Shown one piece after another: positions 1 to 8,856 of a stretch of DNA of 15,474 bases. The notes beneath the pieces were generated by a model that ran no database searches, was not told where the DNA came from, and worked only from the letters and a program-made list of their open reading frames with translations. Numbering within the stretch: the stretch's first letter is position 1; each line of letters opens with the position of its first letter. This DNA comes from Fennellomyces sp. T-0311 (lineage: Eukaryota; Mucoromycota; Mucoromycetes; Mucorales; Lichtheimiaceae). The DNA lies in NCBI GenBank assembly GCA_025266875.1, contig JALLLT010000147.1:1-15474 (forward strand), written 5' to 3'. The position numbers and the translations under genes are program-made.

Positions 1-59
1 TATCAATTACCATTGGTACGCACCATATACGATAAATTGGCTGGTAGTCAAGTGATCTC

Positions 60-2510
60 TTGTATAGACTTGAAAACGCTTATCAGAGGCTTCAAGTCGC
101 TCCAGAAGACAGGCATAAGCTCAGTTTTTCTTCGCCGTTAACAAACGAGCGTTGGCAATTTGTGCAATCATGCTTTGGAGTCTCAAAATTAGTGTTGCAC
201 TTTCAGAAAACTTTAGCAATTGCCTTACGAGGCACTGAAAGCTTTGCATGTCACTTCGTGGATGACATTGTAGTGTGGTCTAAGAATATGCAGGAGCACG
301 AACAACATTGTATGCAAGTTATTAAAAAATTAACAGAAAGTCGTTTAATCCTAAGCTTGGAGAAATCGCACTGGGCACAAAATCGTGTTTATCTTTTAGG
401 CTTTTGCTGTACAGGATCAACTATTACCTTAGATCCACGAAAGGTTACCAACTTATTGGAAATGGAGCCTCCAAAGACTGGAAAAGGCATGATGCGTTTT
501 CTTGGCATTTGCAATTATATGCGAGATAGTGTGCCGGGAATGAGTAGACTCACCGCACCTCTTGATGAGCTACGTAGTGCTGGATCCTTGGAAAAAATAT
601 GGACGGACAGACACACGAAAGCATTTGAAAAGGTCAAGTATGCAATCGCACATGCACCAGCTCTTCATCCAATCGATTATTCAAAGGATGTATACCTCGC
701 CGTCGACGCCTCTCGTGATGGTATCGGCTCAGCATTATACCAAAAAGACAAAGACGGCAAAATCATGATCATTGGTTTCATGGCACGATCCCTTTCAAAA
801 AGTGAAAAACAGTACTCTGTTTCCCGTAGAGAACTATTATCACTTGTTTTTGGCTTAAAGAAGTTCCACAAGTTTATTTGGGGCTGCACTACTCTTAAAG
901 TGTTGTGTGATCATAAGGCTCTGTCTTACCTTCACACTCAGAAAGAGTTGAACGCTCTCCTTCAAAATTATCTTGACACATTGTGGGGATACAATTTCGA
1001 AGTCATTTACCTTCCTGGAATCCAGAATGTTTTGGCCGATAATCTTTCGCGCCTGTTCAATGAGGAACAAACGCTGGAAGGGGGTGAAGATCGTCCATAC
1101 GTACTGCGTAACAAACGTAAAGTACCGAAAAAGGAACTGATAAGTCGTGCTGCCAAAATAGAAGACGAAACGTTCCAGCCTCCAGAAAATGAACACAAAG
1201 ATATCCTTGACAAAGCCCATCTGTTTGGCCATTTTGGTGCTGAAGCCATGGTAAAGGCAATCCACAGCAATGGTTTACACTGGCCATCCTTAAAAGAAGA
1301 AGCTGTCGAAATCGTAAAAGCATGCAAGGAGTATCAGAAATTCAATATCGCTAAGAAAGGGTACCACCCACTTAAGCCCGTTCGTGCATACTCACCAGGA
1401 GATCATTGGGCAATAGACCTTGCTGGACCCTTAACGACGTCGCAAAATGGAAACAATTACCTGCTAGTCATGATTGACGTATGCACTCGATTTGTAATCC
1501 TAAAACCAATACCTGATAAACAGTCGCACACGATTGTGAAAGAACGTGTTCAGATCTTCATGACCTTCGGCCTACCAACCATATTGCAATCAGATAATGG
1601 TACGGAATTCGTAAACGACCTCATGAAAAGATTCACAAGAGCAAGCAACATAGAACATCGCTTGGTAAGCCCGTATCACCCAAGAGCAAATGGAGTTGCC
1701 GAAAGGGCAGTACAAACGTCCATGCACGCCATCAAAAAGTGTGTAAAAGGAGTACACAAGAATTGGGATTTATTCGTGCCTAGTGTCCAGCTGTCGATCA
1801 ATGCAAAAGTGTCGAAACGCACGGACACGCCACCGTTCTCATTGATGTTCGTACAAAAGATAAATAATTTCGAAGACTACCGTAATGCTGAGGTACTGCC
1901 ACCAATGAGCAGAAAAGACCTTTTGCAAAGAATCGAGCACATGTCAGAAGTTGTATATCCAGTGATCACAGAACGAGTCGAAGCGTTGACAAACAAGCAA
2001 AAAGGAACTTTTGACAAAAAGAATCAACTTGTTGACTTCCCTATCGATAGTCACGTCATGAAACGAGTAAGGGACAAACGAGGCAAACTATTCCCAGATT
2101 ATGAAGGGCCGTTTACCGTTGTTCACAAAACAAAAGGTGGTTCTTATGTACTGAAAGATGAGCAAGGAGAATTACTCCCCATCAATATACCTCCATCGCA
2201 TCTAAAGCTTATCTCGCAAGATGAAGTAATCCCTGCCGACCAAATATATGAGGTAGAAAACATAGTGTCACACAGACTTGACAAAAATGGACAATACGAG
2301 TATAAGGTCCGTTGGAAAGGTTACAAACCCGAAGATGACACTTGGGAGTCATATGAGCAATTCACTGATCCTCGTACTGTAACAAGGTATTGGGAAAGAC
2401 AAGGCGTCTCCCTATCAAAGGGTAATAAGCTGCAACCACCAGTGCAAACAAATAAGCGAAATAACTCCCAAGGTACCACAAAAGGTCGCAAAAAGCGAAA
2501 AGGCACTTAA
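60..2510 (+). CDS. pol: Ty3/gypsy Pol polyprotein (RT, RNase H, integrase, chromodomain), 5'-partial, frameshifted
   Basis: Copies element RNA into DNA and integrates it. Positions 1-72 encode RT residues in frame 1 (IYDKLAG...ISCIDLK); the frame switches at an A-run (73-76) to the one read to 2510, so the codon at 60 (TTG) is not a real start. Counting from 60: RT active site is FVDD at 66-69; RNase H has D216 in AVDASRDG; integrase zinc domain has H387, H391 and C422, but the fourth ligand is Tyr425 instead of Cys; the DDE core is D453, D512 (SDNGTEF) and E548, with 35 residues between the last two; a GPF motif follows (PDYEGPF); the chromodomain starts near Y730 and includes VRWKGY and DDTWE. 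The tail is rich in Lys/Arg. The chromodomain is expected to steer integration to methylated-histone chromatin. The frameshift and lost Cys suggest an inactive copy. Confidence 0.92.
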   Translation: MYRLENAYQRLQVAPEDRHKLSFSSPLTNERWQFVQSCFGVSKLVLHFQKTLAIALRGTESFACHFVDDIVVWSKNMQEHEQHCMQVIKKLTESRLILSLEKSHWAQNRVYLLGFCCTGSTITLDPRKVTNLLEMEPPKTGKGMMRFLGICNYMRDSVPGMSRLTAPLDELRSAGSLEKIWTDRHTKAFEKVKYAIAHAPALHPIDYSKDVYLAVDASRDGIGSALYQKDKDGKIMIIGFMARSLSKSEKQYSVSRRELLSLVFGLKKFHKFIWGCTTLKVLCDHKALSYLHTQKELNALLQNYLDTLWGYNFEVIYLPGIQNVLADNLSRLFNEEQTLEGGEDRPYVLRNKRKVPKKELISRAAKIEDETFQPPENEHKDILDKAHLFGHFGAEAMVKAIHSNGLHWPSLKEEAVEIVKACKEYQKFNIAKKGYHPLKPVRAYSPGDHWAIDLAGPLTTSQNGNNYLLVMIDVCTRFVILKPIPDKQSHTIVKERVQIFMTFGLPTILQSDNGTEFVNDLMKRFTRASNIEHRLVSPYHPRANGVAERAVQTSMHAIKKCVKGVHKNWDLFVPSVQLSINAKVSKRTDTPPFSLMFVQKINNFEDYRNAEVLPPMSRKDLLQRIEHMSEVVYPVITERVEALTNKQKGTFDKKNQLVDFPIDSHVMKRVRDKRGKLFPDYEGPFTVVHKTKGGSYVLKDEQGELLPINIPPSHLKLISQDEVIPADQIYEVENIVSHRLDKNGQYEYKVRWKGYKPEDDTWESYEQFTDPRTVTRYWERQGVSLSKGNKLQPPVQTNKRNNSQGTTKGRKKRKGT

Positions 2511-2530
2511 AATCAACTGGCAAAGAGCCT

Positions 2531-2542
2531 GGAAGGGGGTGA
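2531..2542 (+). promoter_or_regulatory. Polypurine tract of the Ty3/gypsy element
   Basis: A purine run (GGAAGGGGGTGA) ends immediately before TGTGGTAT, the probable LTR start, 20 bp after the pol stop codon. In LTR retroelements this is where plus-strand DNA synthesis is primed. The call rests on position and composition. Confidence 0.6.
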
Positions 2543-2702
2543 TGTGGTATCCAAGTCGAACTTGTACGACGATACTCCATCGATAAAATGCTTATCAATC
2601 ATCAATCAGTGCGCAGCACGGGTTTACAATTACCAGTGTCTCGTCAAAAGTATAAATAGACGTGAACTTCCTACCAAAATAAAGATATATCAGATTCTCA
2701 CA
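2543..2702 (+). repeat. 3' LTR, about 160 bp
   Basis: Starts TGTGG and ends TCACA, an imperfect TG...CA terminal inverted repeat. It holds a TATA box (TATAAATAG, about 2651) and a polyadenylation-like AATAAA (2678-2683), in the usual U3-R order. The partner 5' LTR is not in the window, so the right boundary (2702) is an estimate from the terminal CA. The last bases also give the stop codon of the minus-strand gene next door. Confidence 0.65.
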
Positions 2703-5700
2703 GTATCTTACTGAGTCTCTTACTTCTCTTGTTCACGTTACCACAGTCCGATTTTGGGTTATGAGGATAGAAAATATATGCTCTTTCGTTTTCTGATTCG
2801 GCACGACCGGCAGGGGATACGATTGACTCGACATCAACAACCATTAGCTTCGATTGGCTGGATAGTATCTTGTAAGGCCAATACATGGTCTCGTTCGTTA
2901 GATCGCTAGTTACAATTTGGACTGTATTGACAGCAGCAAGCAACCTCTCTTCTTCACCGTGCTTATGCTGAAAGAAGTATAAAACGTCACCGAAGTACGT
3001 AACGTCCTCCATCTTCTTACTTCTGGCAGAGCTGTGATCGGTGTTTAGTCTCACAGATAGGCGAACAAAAGAGTTATTCTGGGATCTGCTTGCGTGATCC
3101 CTACCGAGCTTACTTCCCCAAATATTCTTATCCACCCAAGATCGACTTGTAACTCGAACAAGCTCCTCTCTTGTTACAGTGACATTTTGGTAGCTGCCAA
3201 TGCGGTTTGCCCAGTAGAATGCAAGAGCATCGTTTAGGCCCAAGGTATCAACACTCTTTGCATTGAATGGACCCCATAGCTCTGCTTCGCTTTGATCATC
3301 TGATCCAGGTATCATTTCTTGCTGTCGTCGAGGGTTTTTATCACCATTGCTGTTTCGTTGAACGTATCTGATATTAGCGAGAGCCACTACTACATTTTGC
3401 GAATTCGCTACTGGATAGTTCTTTGATGTAATGTTTCGCTTGATCTCGCCTATTGCTCGTTCCATCGCGAAGGCTGCGTATACTGGCAACAGTCCCATGA
3501 ACTGGATCAGTTTGTACATGTGTAAGATAGTGCTGGGATATCGTAAAAACCTTAACACTAATTTTTCCTTCATTATGGAATTTAAGAAGAGCTCGGTGCC
3601 AGTGGAAGGAATGGTTCTTGATTTCCTTAATGTCTTCTGTAGTAACTTTTTGACAACATGCAAGGTTGTAAACGGTTACCAATGACTTTGCTGCTTCTTT
3701 CGCATCTGAATCATGGATATACTCCAATACTAACGTTGGCACAATGTAGCGCATGAAGTAAATCCATTCGACAGCTTTGTAGAACCCTGATTTCATAGAA
3801 GCGTCTCCACAAACACCAGGAAATCCACTGGGTACAAGAGATCTGGATTTCTCCATGCTCGCACCGATTTTCGACAGTATCGCTGGTGGTAAGTAAAACG
3901 GATTGTTCGTCTTCCCGAATACTCCTTTCAAAAGCTTGTAAAGCTGCTTTCCGATGCCTGGACCAAGTAAATGCATCGAATCTATCAGATAGAAGAATGG
4001 ACCATGAAATGTTGGCAAGGTTGCCAAAAGAGATCCTCGCATATCCTTAAGTTCGGTTACTGTACTTTCGTCTGCATGTATATCCTCCATTGGCGAATCA
4101 TTGCCACTCGAATCGTCTGTGTCAGATCTTTCCTCTCCAGACTCATCTTCGCCAAACTGATTAGGATCCTCATATGCTGGTCCAGTCGGAAGGTAACTCT
4201 GGTTTCTGCGTATAGAAGGCATAGGAACACCGTTCAGCGGAGGCAAGAATACCATTCGTTTCTCTTTCCTTTCGCCATAAATTTCGCAGAACCGACAGCC
4301 ATAGCGCGCCATATGTCCTCTGTGCCCACAGATCTTGGCCAATGCTGGTATGTCGCCACCTGTGAATAGAAGTACCGCCTTAAAATCAATCTGCTGATTG
4401 TCCTCTGTTTTGACTGACATTCCATTCGTGCCTAGTACTGTAAGCTCTTCCAGAATCGGTGATAGAAAGCTGTATAGATCTTTCAGTTGTTTGCGACCAG
4501 GTATGATACATGCTTGAAGCATATATTTGTTTTCATAGCGGATGGACGGTGGAAGATTGAAAATGATGAAGTGAACAATTGTCATCGATCTTCCAGCGTT
4601 TTTGAACGGGTTGAAGCCATCCGTATACATACCCAGGTGGATTGTTCTGTCGTCAACGCGCCCATACTGCTTTAGTAGTTTGAAGCTCTCACCATCAAAA
4701 ATATCTGTTTTTGCACCTTCACCATTCGATGCACTGGGTGTCAAGTATTGCCTTGCATCTTTGTCGTTCAAAACGAGTGCTAGTTGCTTCGCCAAGGATA
4801 AATACTTCACCTGCTGGTATGGCTTCAGAAAAGATTTATCCTTGTACCAATCTTCCTTGCAATGTTCGCATATTTCGTCAGGATTGTTGCGCTTTCTGGA
4901 GAACAAGGCACAACCAGTGCGGCACATGTCGCGAGCATCAGGCTGGATCGGGTACTGCTTTAAAAGTTGATCTTTTGCCTTGTAGTTACTGGGTAGTAGT
5001 GGGAGGTGGCCACAGATATACTCGTTGATAAGGTCAGTCATCTTTTCCATGAATCGTCGTGGAACCTTGTGCTCCAAAGCAAGCTGGTGCAAATCAATGC
5101 TGAGTTTCACATTCTTTTCAATCCCTACTTTCACGTGCGAGAAGTCGAATGTTGGAGGCAGATTTGGGTTATTCAGTGGCGATGGATCGACTGGTACTTC
5201 AGGTGTATCGTCGTACCCTTCAGTCTCGGATTCCATGCCTGAGAATACCTCTTCCTCATATTCCAGATGCATAAACTCGTCGTCGTTATCATCTTCGTCG
5301 TCACTGTCGCGTTCGTTGCCGTTTCCTTCTGCAACACCACTTTCGCTCACGTCATCCATAGTGTTGACCTGAACCTGATCTTGTTCAGTGATACCAGGGT
5401 TGTGCAACTAGGGATTCCACTCCATATCATCATAGTTGTCAAAGTCCTGATGATAGTTATTGGAATATGGGGAAATGGCTTCGTCCTCATCAGTTTCCAT
5501 CGCCTCGGATGTTGGCTCCTATGTGGAATTTCAATGTTTCTGTAAAAGGACGTATAAGACGATCAACTTACATTAGATTGTCTGACTCCATGAACTACAG
5601 CGTCGATTCTCTCGTAAATGAGCCGGGCCATTTCTTCGCCACATTGTTGCAAATGCTGGGTTCTCAATGTAGTCGCGTTATTGAACTCGTCCTTGCAGAA

Positions 5701-5733
5701 GTTGCATCGGTAATTAAAGCTTTTAGGTGACAT
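2698..5733 (-). pseudogene. Tnp2/CACTA-like (Transposase_21) transposase, disrupted
   Basis: DNA transposase of the En/Spm-CACTA/Plavaka-like group. Exon 1 (5733-5572) starts with ATG and gives a C2HC zinc finger (C10, C13, H27, C31). A GTAAGT donor at 5571 and an AG at 5519-5520 define a 53-nt intron that keeps frame. Exon 2 reads an acidic segment, then meets an in-frame TAG (5410-5408). The long open frame then runs from 5407 to about 3511; numbering from 5407, a Cys cluster lies at 162, 166, 180 and 183, candidate catalytic Asp residues at D263 (YTDGFNP), D352 (GGDIPA) and D476 (DSMHLLG), and a second Cys/His cluster at 360-374. Near 3511-3513 (TTT on plus) the frame shifts by one base; the C-terminal part (YAAFAMERAIGEIKR...) continues to 2698. 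The final codons come from the adjoining LTR, so the natural C-terminus may be cut off. An alternative intron acceptor at TTTTACAG would meet a stop. Family assignment is strong; the intron is inferred. Confidence 0.82.
5519..5571 (-). other. Predicted intron in the Tnp2-like gene
   Basis: GTAAGT donor and CACATAG acceptor on the minus strand, 53 nt. Removing it joins the zinc-finger exon in phase 0 to the acidic exon. A nearer TTTTACAG acceptor gives the same frame but adds a TGA stop, so the farther site is preferred. Confidence 0.5.
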
Positions 5734-5861
5734 GGTAAAGGGGATCGAAAAGTAAAGAAATCTTAAGTTTAATTGATATCAGACGCGTCCAAGATATGTT
5801 CAAAAAGCACATGCCGTTGGCGTTTTTTGTGTCCAGTTCACATTCGAAAACCACACACCAG

Positions 5862-5905
5862 TTGCACATTGCACACTGTTTGCACACTTTTACAGGATTT
5901 TGCAC
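5862..5905. repeat. Cluster of TTGCAC direct repeats
   Basis: Four TTGCAC copies (from 5862, 5869, 5880 and 5899) lie upstream of the Tnp2-like gene, and the last falls inside the left arm of the adjoining inverted repeat. CACTA-like elements often carry short subterminal repeats that bind their transposase; whether these belong to that gene is only a guess. Confidence 0.35.
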
Positions 5906-6371
5906 GTAATACCGCCGATGGCGGTGGTATTTTATATACTTTGGCAGTGAATTTTTGCAACTTCGACAGGTAGATTTTATAGGTTTGGGAGAGACAATTT
6001 TTCGTGATCGGGCGGGGTTATTCACCTTTGGGCTGCTGGATTATTCACTTGTGGGCATCGAGTTTTTCGTTTTTGAAATGCATCTGTGAGCGAACCGTTT
6101 TCCATATACAAACGCCACTTTTTGATCTTTGATCCCACATGTTATTCACATTTGATGGCGTGTGTCATTCACATTAAACAATGTGCATTATTCAATCTCG
6201 GTGCATAAGCTATTCATCACTAAGCGCTGCAGTTCACCACTGGAATCTCGGTTTTTCGCCTGTCGCTAACCAAATGTTGCCGATGGCTAGTACTATAATT
6301 CACATCTAGAACAAGCACTTTCTATTTCTCAGGCGAAGTTGCACTCGTCGTGTTCCGAGAGAGAGGGTAGT
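5891..6371 (+). repeat. Left arm of 481-bp inverted repeat
   Basis: Reverse complement of 6897-7377 with one mismatch. Carries a tip hairpin (5911-5925), and a run of TATTCAC-like motifs (about 6018, 6041, 6142, 6165, 6188, 6210, 6296). Confidence 0.95.
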
Positions 6372-6400
6372 GGCCTCGTAGACTAAAATATATGTGATAC

Positions 6401-6786
6401 ATGCTGCGGATAGAGTGTATTTCTTTTACGGACGTTTTCTTTTGGTTTATCATGGGACGTGTTAGGCTTGTCCAAGCTAAAAAGCCTTTAGCTACCAAGA
6501 AGCGCGTATCAAAGCTAGTTCCATCTCCTGTATCGCAAGAGCTGAAAGAGACTTTAAGAGGCCTAAAATCGTTAACGGATGGAGTCACTTGCTTACAAAA
6601 AGAGTAGACGATATAAGTGTCTTAAGAGCGCAATTAAGGCTTCTTCGTCTCCATCTTCACCTAGAGTCTACAAACTCTAAACAGTGTGATAGCAAGAAAG
6701 ACATAAAAGTGCCTAACTCCCAATCGTGCCCGATCAGCCACGGCGAATGGAAAGAACTACCCTGGACAACTGAGTCTTTCACATAG
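6401..6786 (+). pseudogene. Small coiled-coil ORF in the core of the long-TIR element, frameshifted
   Basis: Two ORFs overlap: 6401-6607 (68 codons, with a second Met at 6452) and, one frame over, 6589-6786 (65 codons). Joining them at the A-run 6597-6601 gives a continuous heptad-like stretch rich in Leu/Val (LKETLRGLKSLTD then VDDISVLRAQLRLLRL), so they look like one original protein with a one-base loss. The N-terminal part is basic (KKPLATKKRVSKLV), the C-terminal part polar, ending near HGEWKELPW. I do not recognise a family. It could be an accessory DNA-binding protein of the element, or a captured host fragment. Transcription would start in the left arm. Confidence 0.45.
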
Positions 6787-6896
6787 GTCACCATTTTGCT
6801 TAGCAACTTCGCTCCCAGATTACCCCTTAGCTGTTAACTAGTAAATACTACTGGAATTTTCCTCTTAACTTGCCCCAGTAACCACGCTTAGATGGT

Positions 6897-7377
6897 ACTA
6901 CCCTCTCTCTCGGAACACGACGAGTGCAACTTCGCCTGAGAAATAGAAAGTGCTTGTTCTAGATGTGAATTATAGTACTAGCCATCGGCAACATTTGGTT
7001 AGCGACAGGCGAAAAACCGAGATTCCAGTGGTGAACTGCAGCGCTTAGTGATGAATAGCTTATGCACCGAGATTGAATAATGCACATTGTTTAATGTGAA
7101 TGACACACGCCATCAAATGTGAATAACATGTGGGATCAAAGATCAAAAAGTGGCGTTTGTATATGGAAAACGGTTCGCTCACAGATGCATTTCAAAAACG
7201 AAAAACTCGATGCCCACAAGTGAATAATCCAGCAGCCCAAAGGTGAATAACCCCGCCCGATCACGAAAAATTGTCTCTCCCAAACCTATAAAATCTACCT
7301 GTCGAAGTTGCAAAAATTCACTGCCAAAGTATATAAAATACCACCGCCATCGGCGGTATTACATGCAAAATCCTGTA
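6897..7377 (-). repeat. Right arm of 481-bp inverted repeat
   Basis: Reverse complement of 5891-6371, sharing its hairpin and TATTCAC-like motifs in opposite orientation (read as GTGAATA). Confidence 0.95.
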
Positions 7378-7776
7378 GAAATTTTTGCATGAAATTTTCC
7401 CATAGTGAACAGTATGTTGGCTTTTCATTCTTTTATATGTTACTAAGTAGCTAGCTTTTCAATAAAGTAGAAAATAAAAAAAAACCTTACACTATCAAAG
7501 CATATGTAAAAATAGTACTTTTTCTTTTACAAAGCAACACTTTATTATTGGAAAAAAGGTAAGTATTTATAGTTTTATAAATAGGAATACTTCTTGTATG
7601 TAGTTTTTTCATTATAAGCTTTTTAAAGTAATATTATTATTCAATAAAAGCACTTCTTTAACACTATATAAAAGAAAAAACTTTTTTTATAAATGTGAAC
7701 CAATTATTATTTAAGAAAAGAGCCATCGTACACTAGTTTTGACCAATAAGATGTTAAAAAAAGAGAGAATATATAT
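7378..7776. other. AT-rich intergenic stretch, no gene seen
   Basis: Strongly AT-rich with many A and T runs and no convincing coding frame. No repeat or RNA gene could be supported here. Confidence 0.6.
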
Positions 7777-8345
7777 TTTGAGCCAGGTTCAAAATTGCTT
7801 AAAGGTGTTGTATTCCTGACATACGCCATCATCCATGGTTACATGCTTTTTCTTAGTCCTTATTTACATCCGTTGTTATTGCGACATCAACAACCATATA
7901 GTTATTGATTGCCTTATTTGCTTGCATGTGCAACCTTGATCTGGCTTTACTGATCATGTAGGGCAACTCCGTTAACTAAGGCTCTGTATGACCTTCAGCC
8001 TCATTAACATTAGACGGCAAGGTCATTAGAAACTCGGCGATAACATGGATCTTTGGACTATTAGACAAAAGTATTCATCTTCTCTGTCCCGACTCATCAC
8101 CATTATAAATAGAGAGTAGTTTTCCTCAATAAAACATTACCTTATTTTGGTCTCGTCTTTCGAAAGCCTTTTTCTCATTAAGCAATACCACAAAAGGCCA
8201 TATTTGAGAAAATTAGCTGGCTTAAAGTCTATATTTGAGCAAAATGAGCTAGTTTAAAGATAGTTACTGATCTGGCTCAAAATCGCTCAAATGTGGGATT
8301 TGAGCCGGCTCAAATCAGCTCAAAGTCAGCCTTTGAGCCCAATTT
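7777..8345. repeat. Cluster of TTTGAGC/GCTCAAA motifs, split by a solo LTR
   Basis: The motif TTTGAGC and its complement GCTCAAA recur in both orientations at 7777-7800 and again at about 8200-8340, including a perfect 16-bp palindrome (TTTGAGCCGGCTCAAA, 8299-8314). The two parts become one cluster if the inserted LTR (7806-8192) and one copy of its target duplication are removed. Spacing is irregular, so it is not a simple tandem repeat; it may be a decayed minisatellite or a binding-site cluster. Confidence 0.55.
7806..8192 (+). mobile_element. Solo LTR, 387 bp, with target duplication AAAGG
   Basis: Begins TGTTGTATT and ends AATACCACA, matching inverted ends (8 of 9). Directly flanked by AAAGG on both sides (7801-7805 and 8193-8197), a 5-bp target duplication. 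Contains TATAAATAG (about 8104) followed by AATAAA (about 8129), an LTR-like promoter and polyadenylation order. No internal region remains, as expected after recombination between two LTRs. It is longer than the 160-bp LTR at 2543 and not obviously the same family, though both start TGT(T/G)GTAT. Confidence 0.85.
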
Positions 8346-8856
8346 TGGGTACGTCTATTTGCACTTCCCCTCATGCACCCCCCCTCTCAGTCACGGCCCA
8401 GTCCGGACTAGTACTCAGGTTCCATGCGCCCCCTCTTCGCTGTATGAGGTGCTTATGCTAAACAAAAGGTGTGAGATGCAACCTTAAAAAATAAGACAAT
8501 ATATATAACTTTAACGAATGTAGACTTTAAATATCACTAAAAAACTTTAAACAGTGTTATGTCGGTTCTTGTATGACTTGGACACAACTAAAATTTGACA
8601 ATAACGAATTGTCTCAAATTATTTCTTATCAAGATTCTATGTAAAATTTAGTAACCTACAAAAGTCAGTGTTAATATACGCAGGAGTTCTTCAAGAATTG
8701 GTCTTATATTCGTTGCCAAACTGCGGTGATATCCTAAAAAGGAATTATCAATTGTCGATTCTCGATGAGATAGGACAGAAGGTTTAAGATAAAAAGAAGT
8801 TTATGTAGAGAAAACTTTATATTAGGAAGAACTAAGCTTTACAGATAACTGACACA
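8346..8856. other. Intergenic, no gene seen
   Basis: Includes a C-rich patch (8367-8390), then AT-rich DNA without a supported ORF or RNA gene. A 64-codon frame over 8293-8487 lies mostly on repeat sequence and shows no recognisable domain. Confidence 0.55.

Larger units (their letters stand above)
1..2702 (+). mobile_element. 3' part of a Ty3/gypsy chromovirus LTR retrotransposon
   Basis: The window opens inside pol and runs through reverse transcriptase, RNase H, integrase and a C-terminal chromodomain, followed by a purine-rich tract and an LTR. This domain order is that of the Metaviridae chromovirus branch common in fungi. The gag, protease and 5' LTR lie outside the window, so target duplication and LTR identity (age) cannot be judged. 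The 3' LTR end coincides with the 3' end of the minus-strand transposase gene at 2698-5733, so this element probably inserted at or into that gene. Confidence 0.9.
5891..7377. mobile_element. Long-terminal-inverted-repeat DNA element, TA-flanked
   Basis: Two 481-bp arms (5891-6371 and 6897-7377) are reverse complements with a single mismatch (5905/7363) and no indel, around a 525-bp core. The outermost matched bases are TA, then CAGGATTTT / AAAATCCTG. This is what a TA target duplication plus CAGG-starting terminal repeats would look like (element 5893-7375), as in Tc1/mariner/pogo-type insertions. Just inside each end is a hairpin (ACCGCC GAT GGCGGT). No transposase is encoded, so it would be non-autonomous, moved by an enzyme elsewhere. 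The near identity implies recent insertion or gene conversion. Superfamily is unproven; a MULE-like long-TIR element is the main alternative, but no 8-11 bp duplication is visible. Confidence 0.7.

Noticed and set aside
855..1327. Overlapping minus-strand ORFs inside pol
   Set aside because: Shadows of the strongly supported RNase H/integrase frame on the plus strand.
5467..5730. Plus-strand 87-codon ORF
   Set aside because: It lies opposite the zinc-finger exon and intron of the minus-strand transposase and shows no domain.
5723..6025. Minus-strand 100-codon Cys-rich ORF
   Set aside because: It crosses the boundary of the inverted repeat and its Cys residues come from the TTGCAC repeats; no family pattern.
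7777..7800. tRNA-like B-box (GGTTCAAA)
   Set aside because: No A box, no acceptor stem, and the word belongs to the TTTGAGC/GCTCAAA cluster.
8293..8487. 64-codon plus-strand ORF
   Set aside because: Built on the motif cluster and a C-run; starts on repeats and has no recognisable domain.
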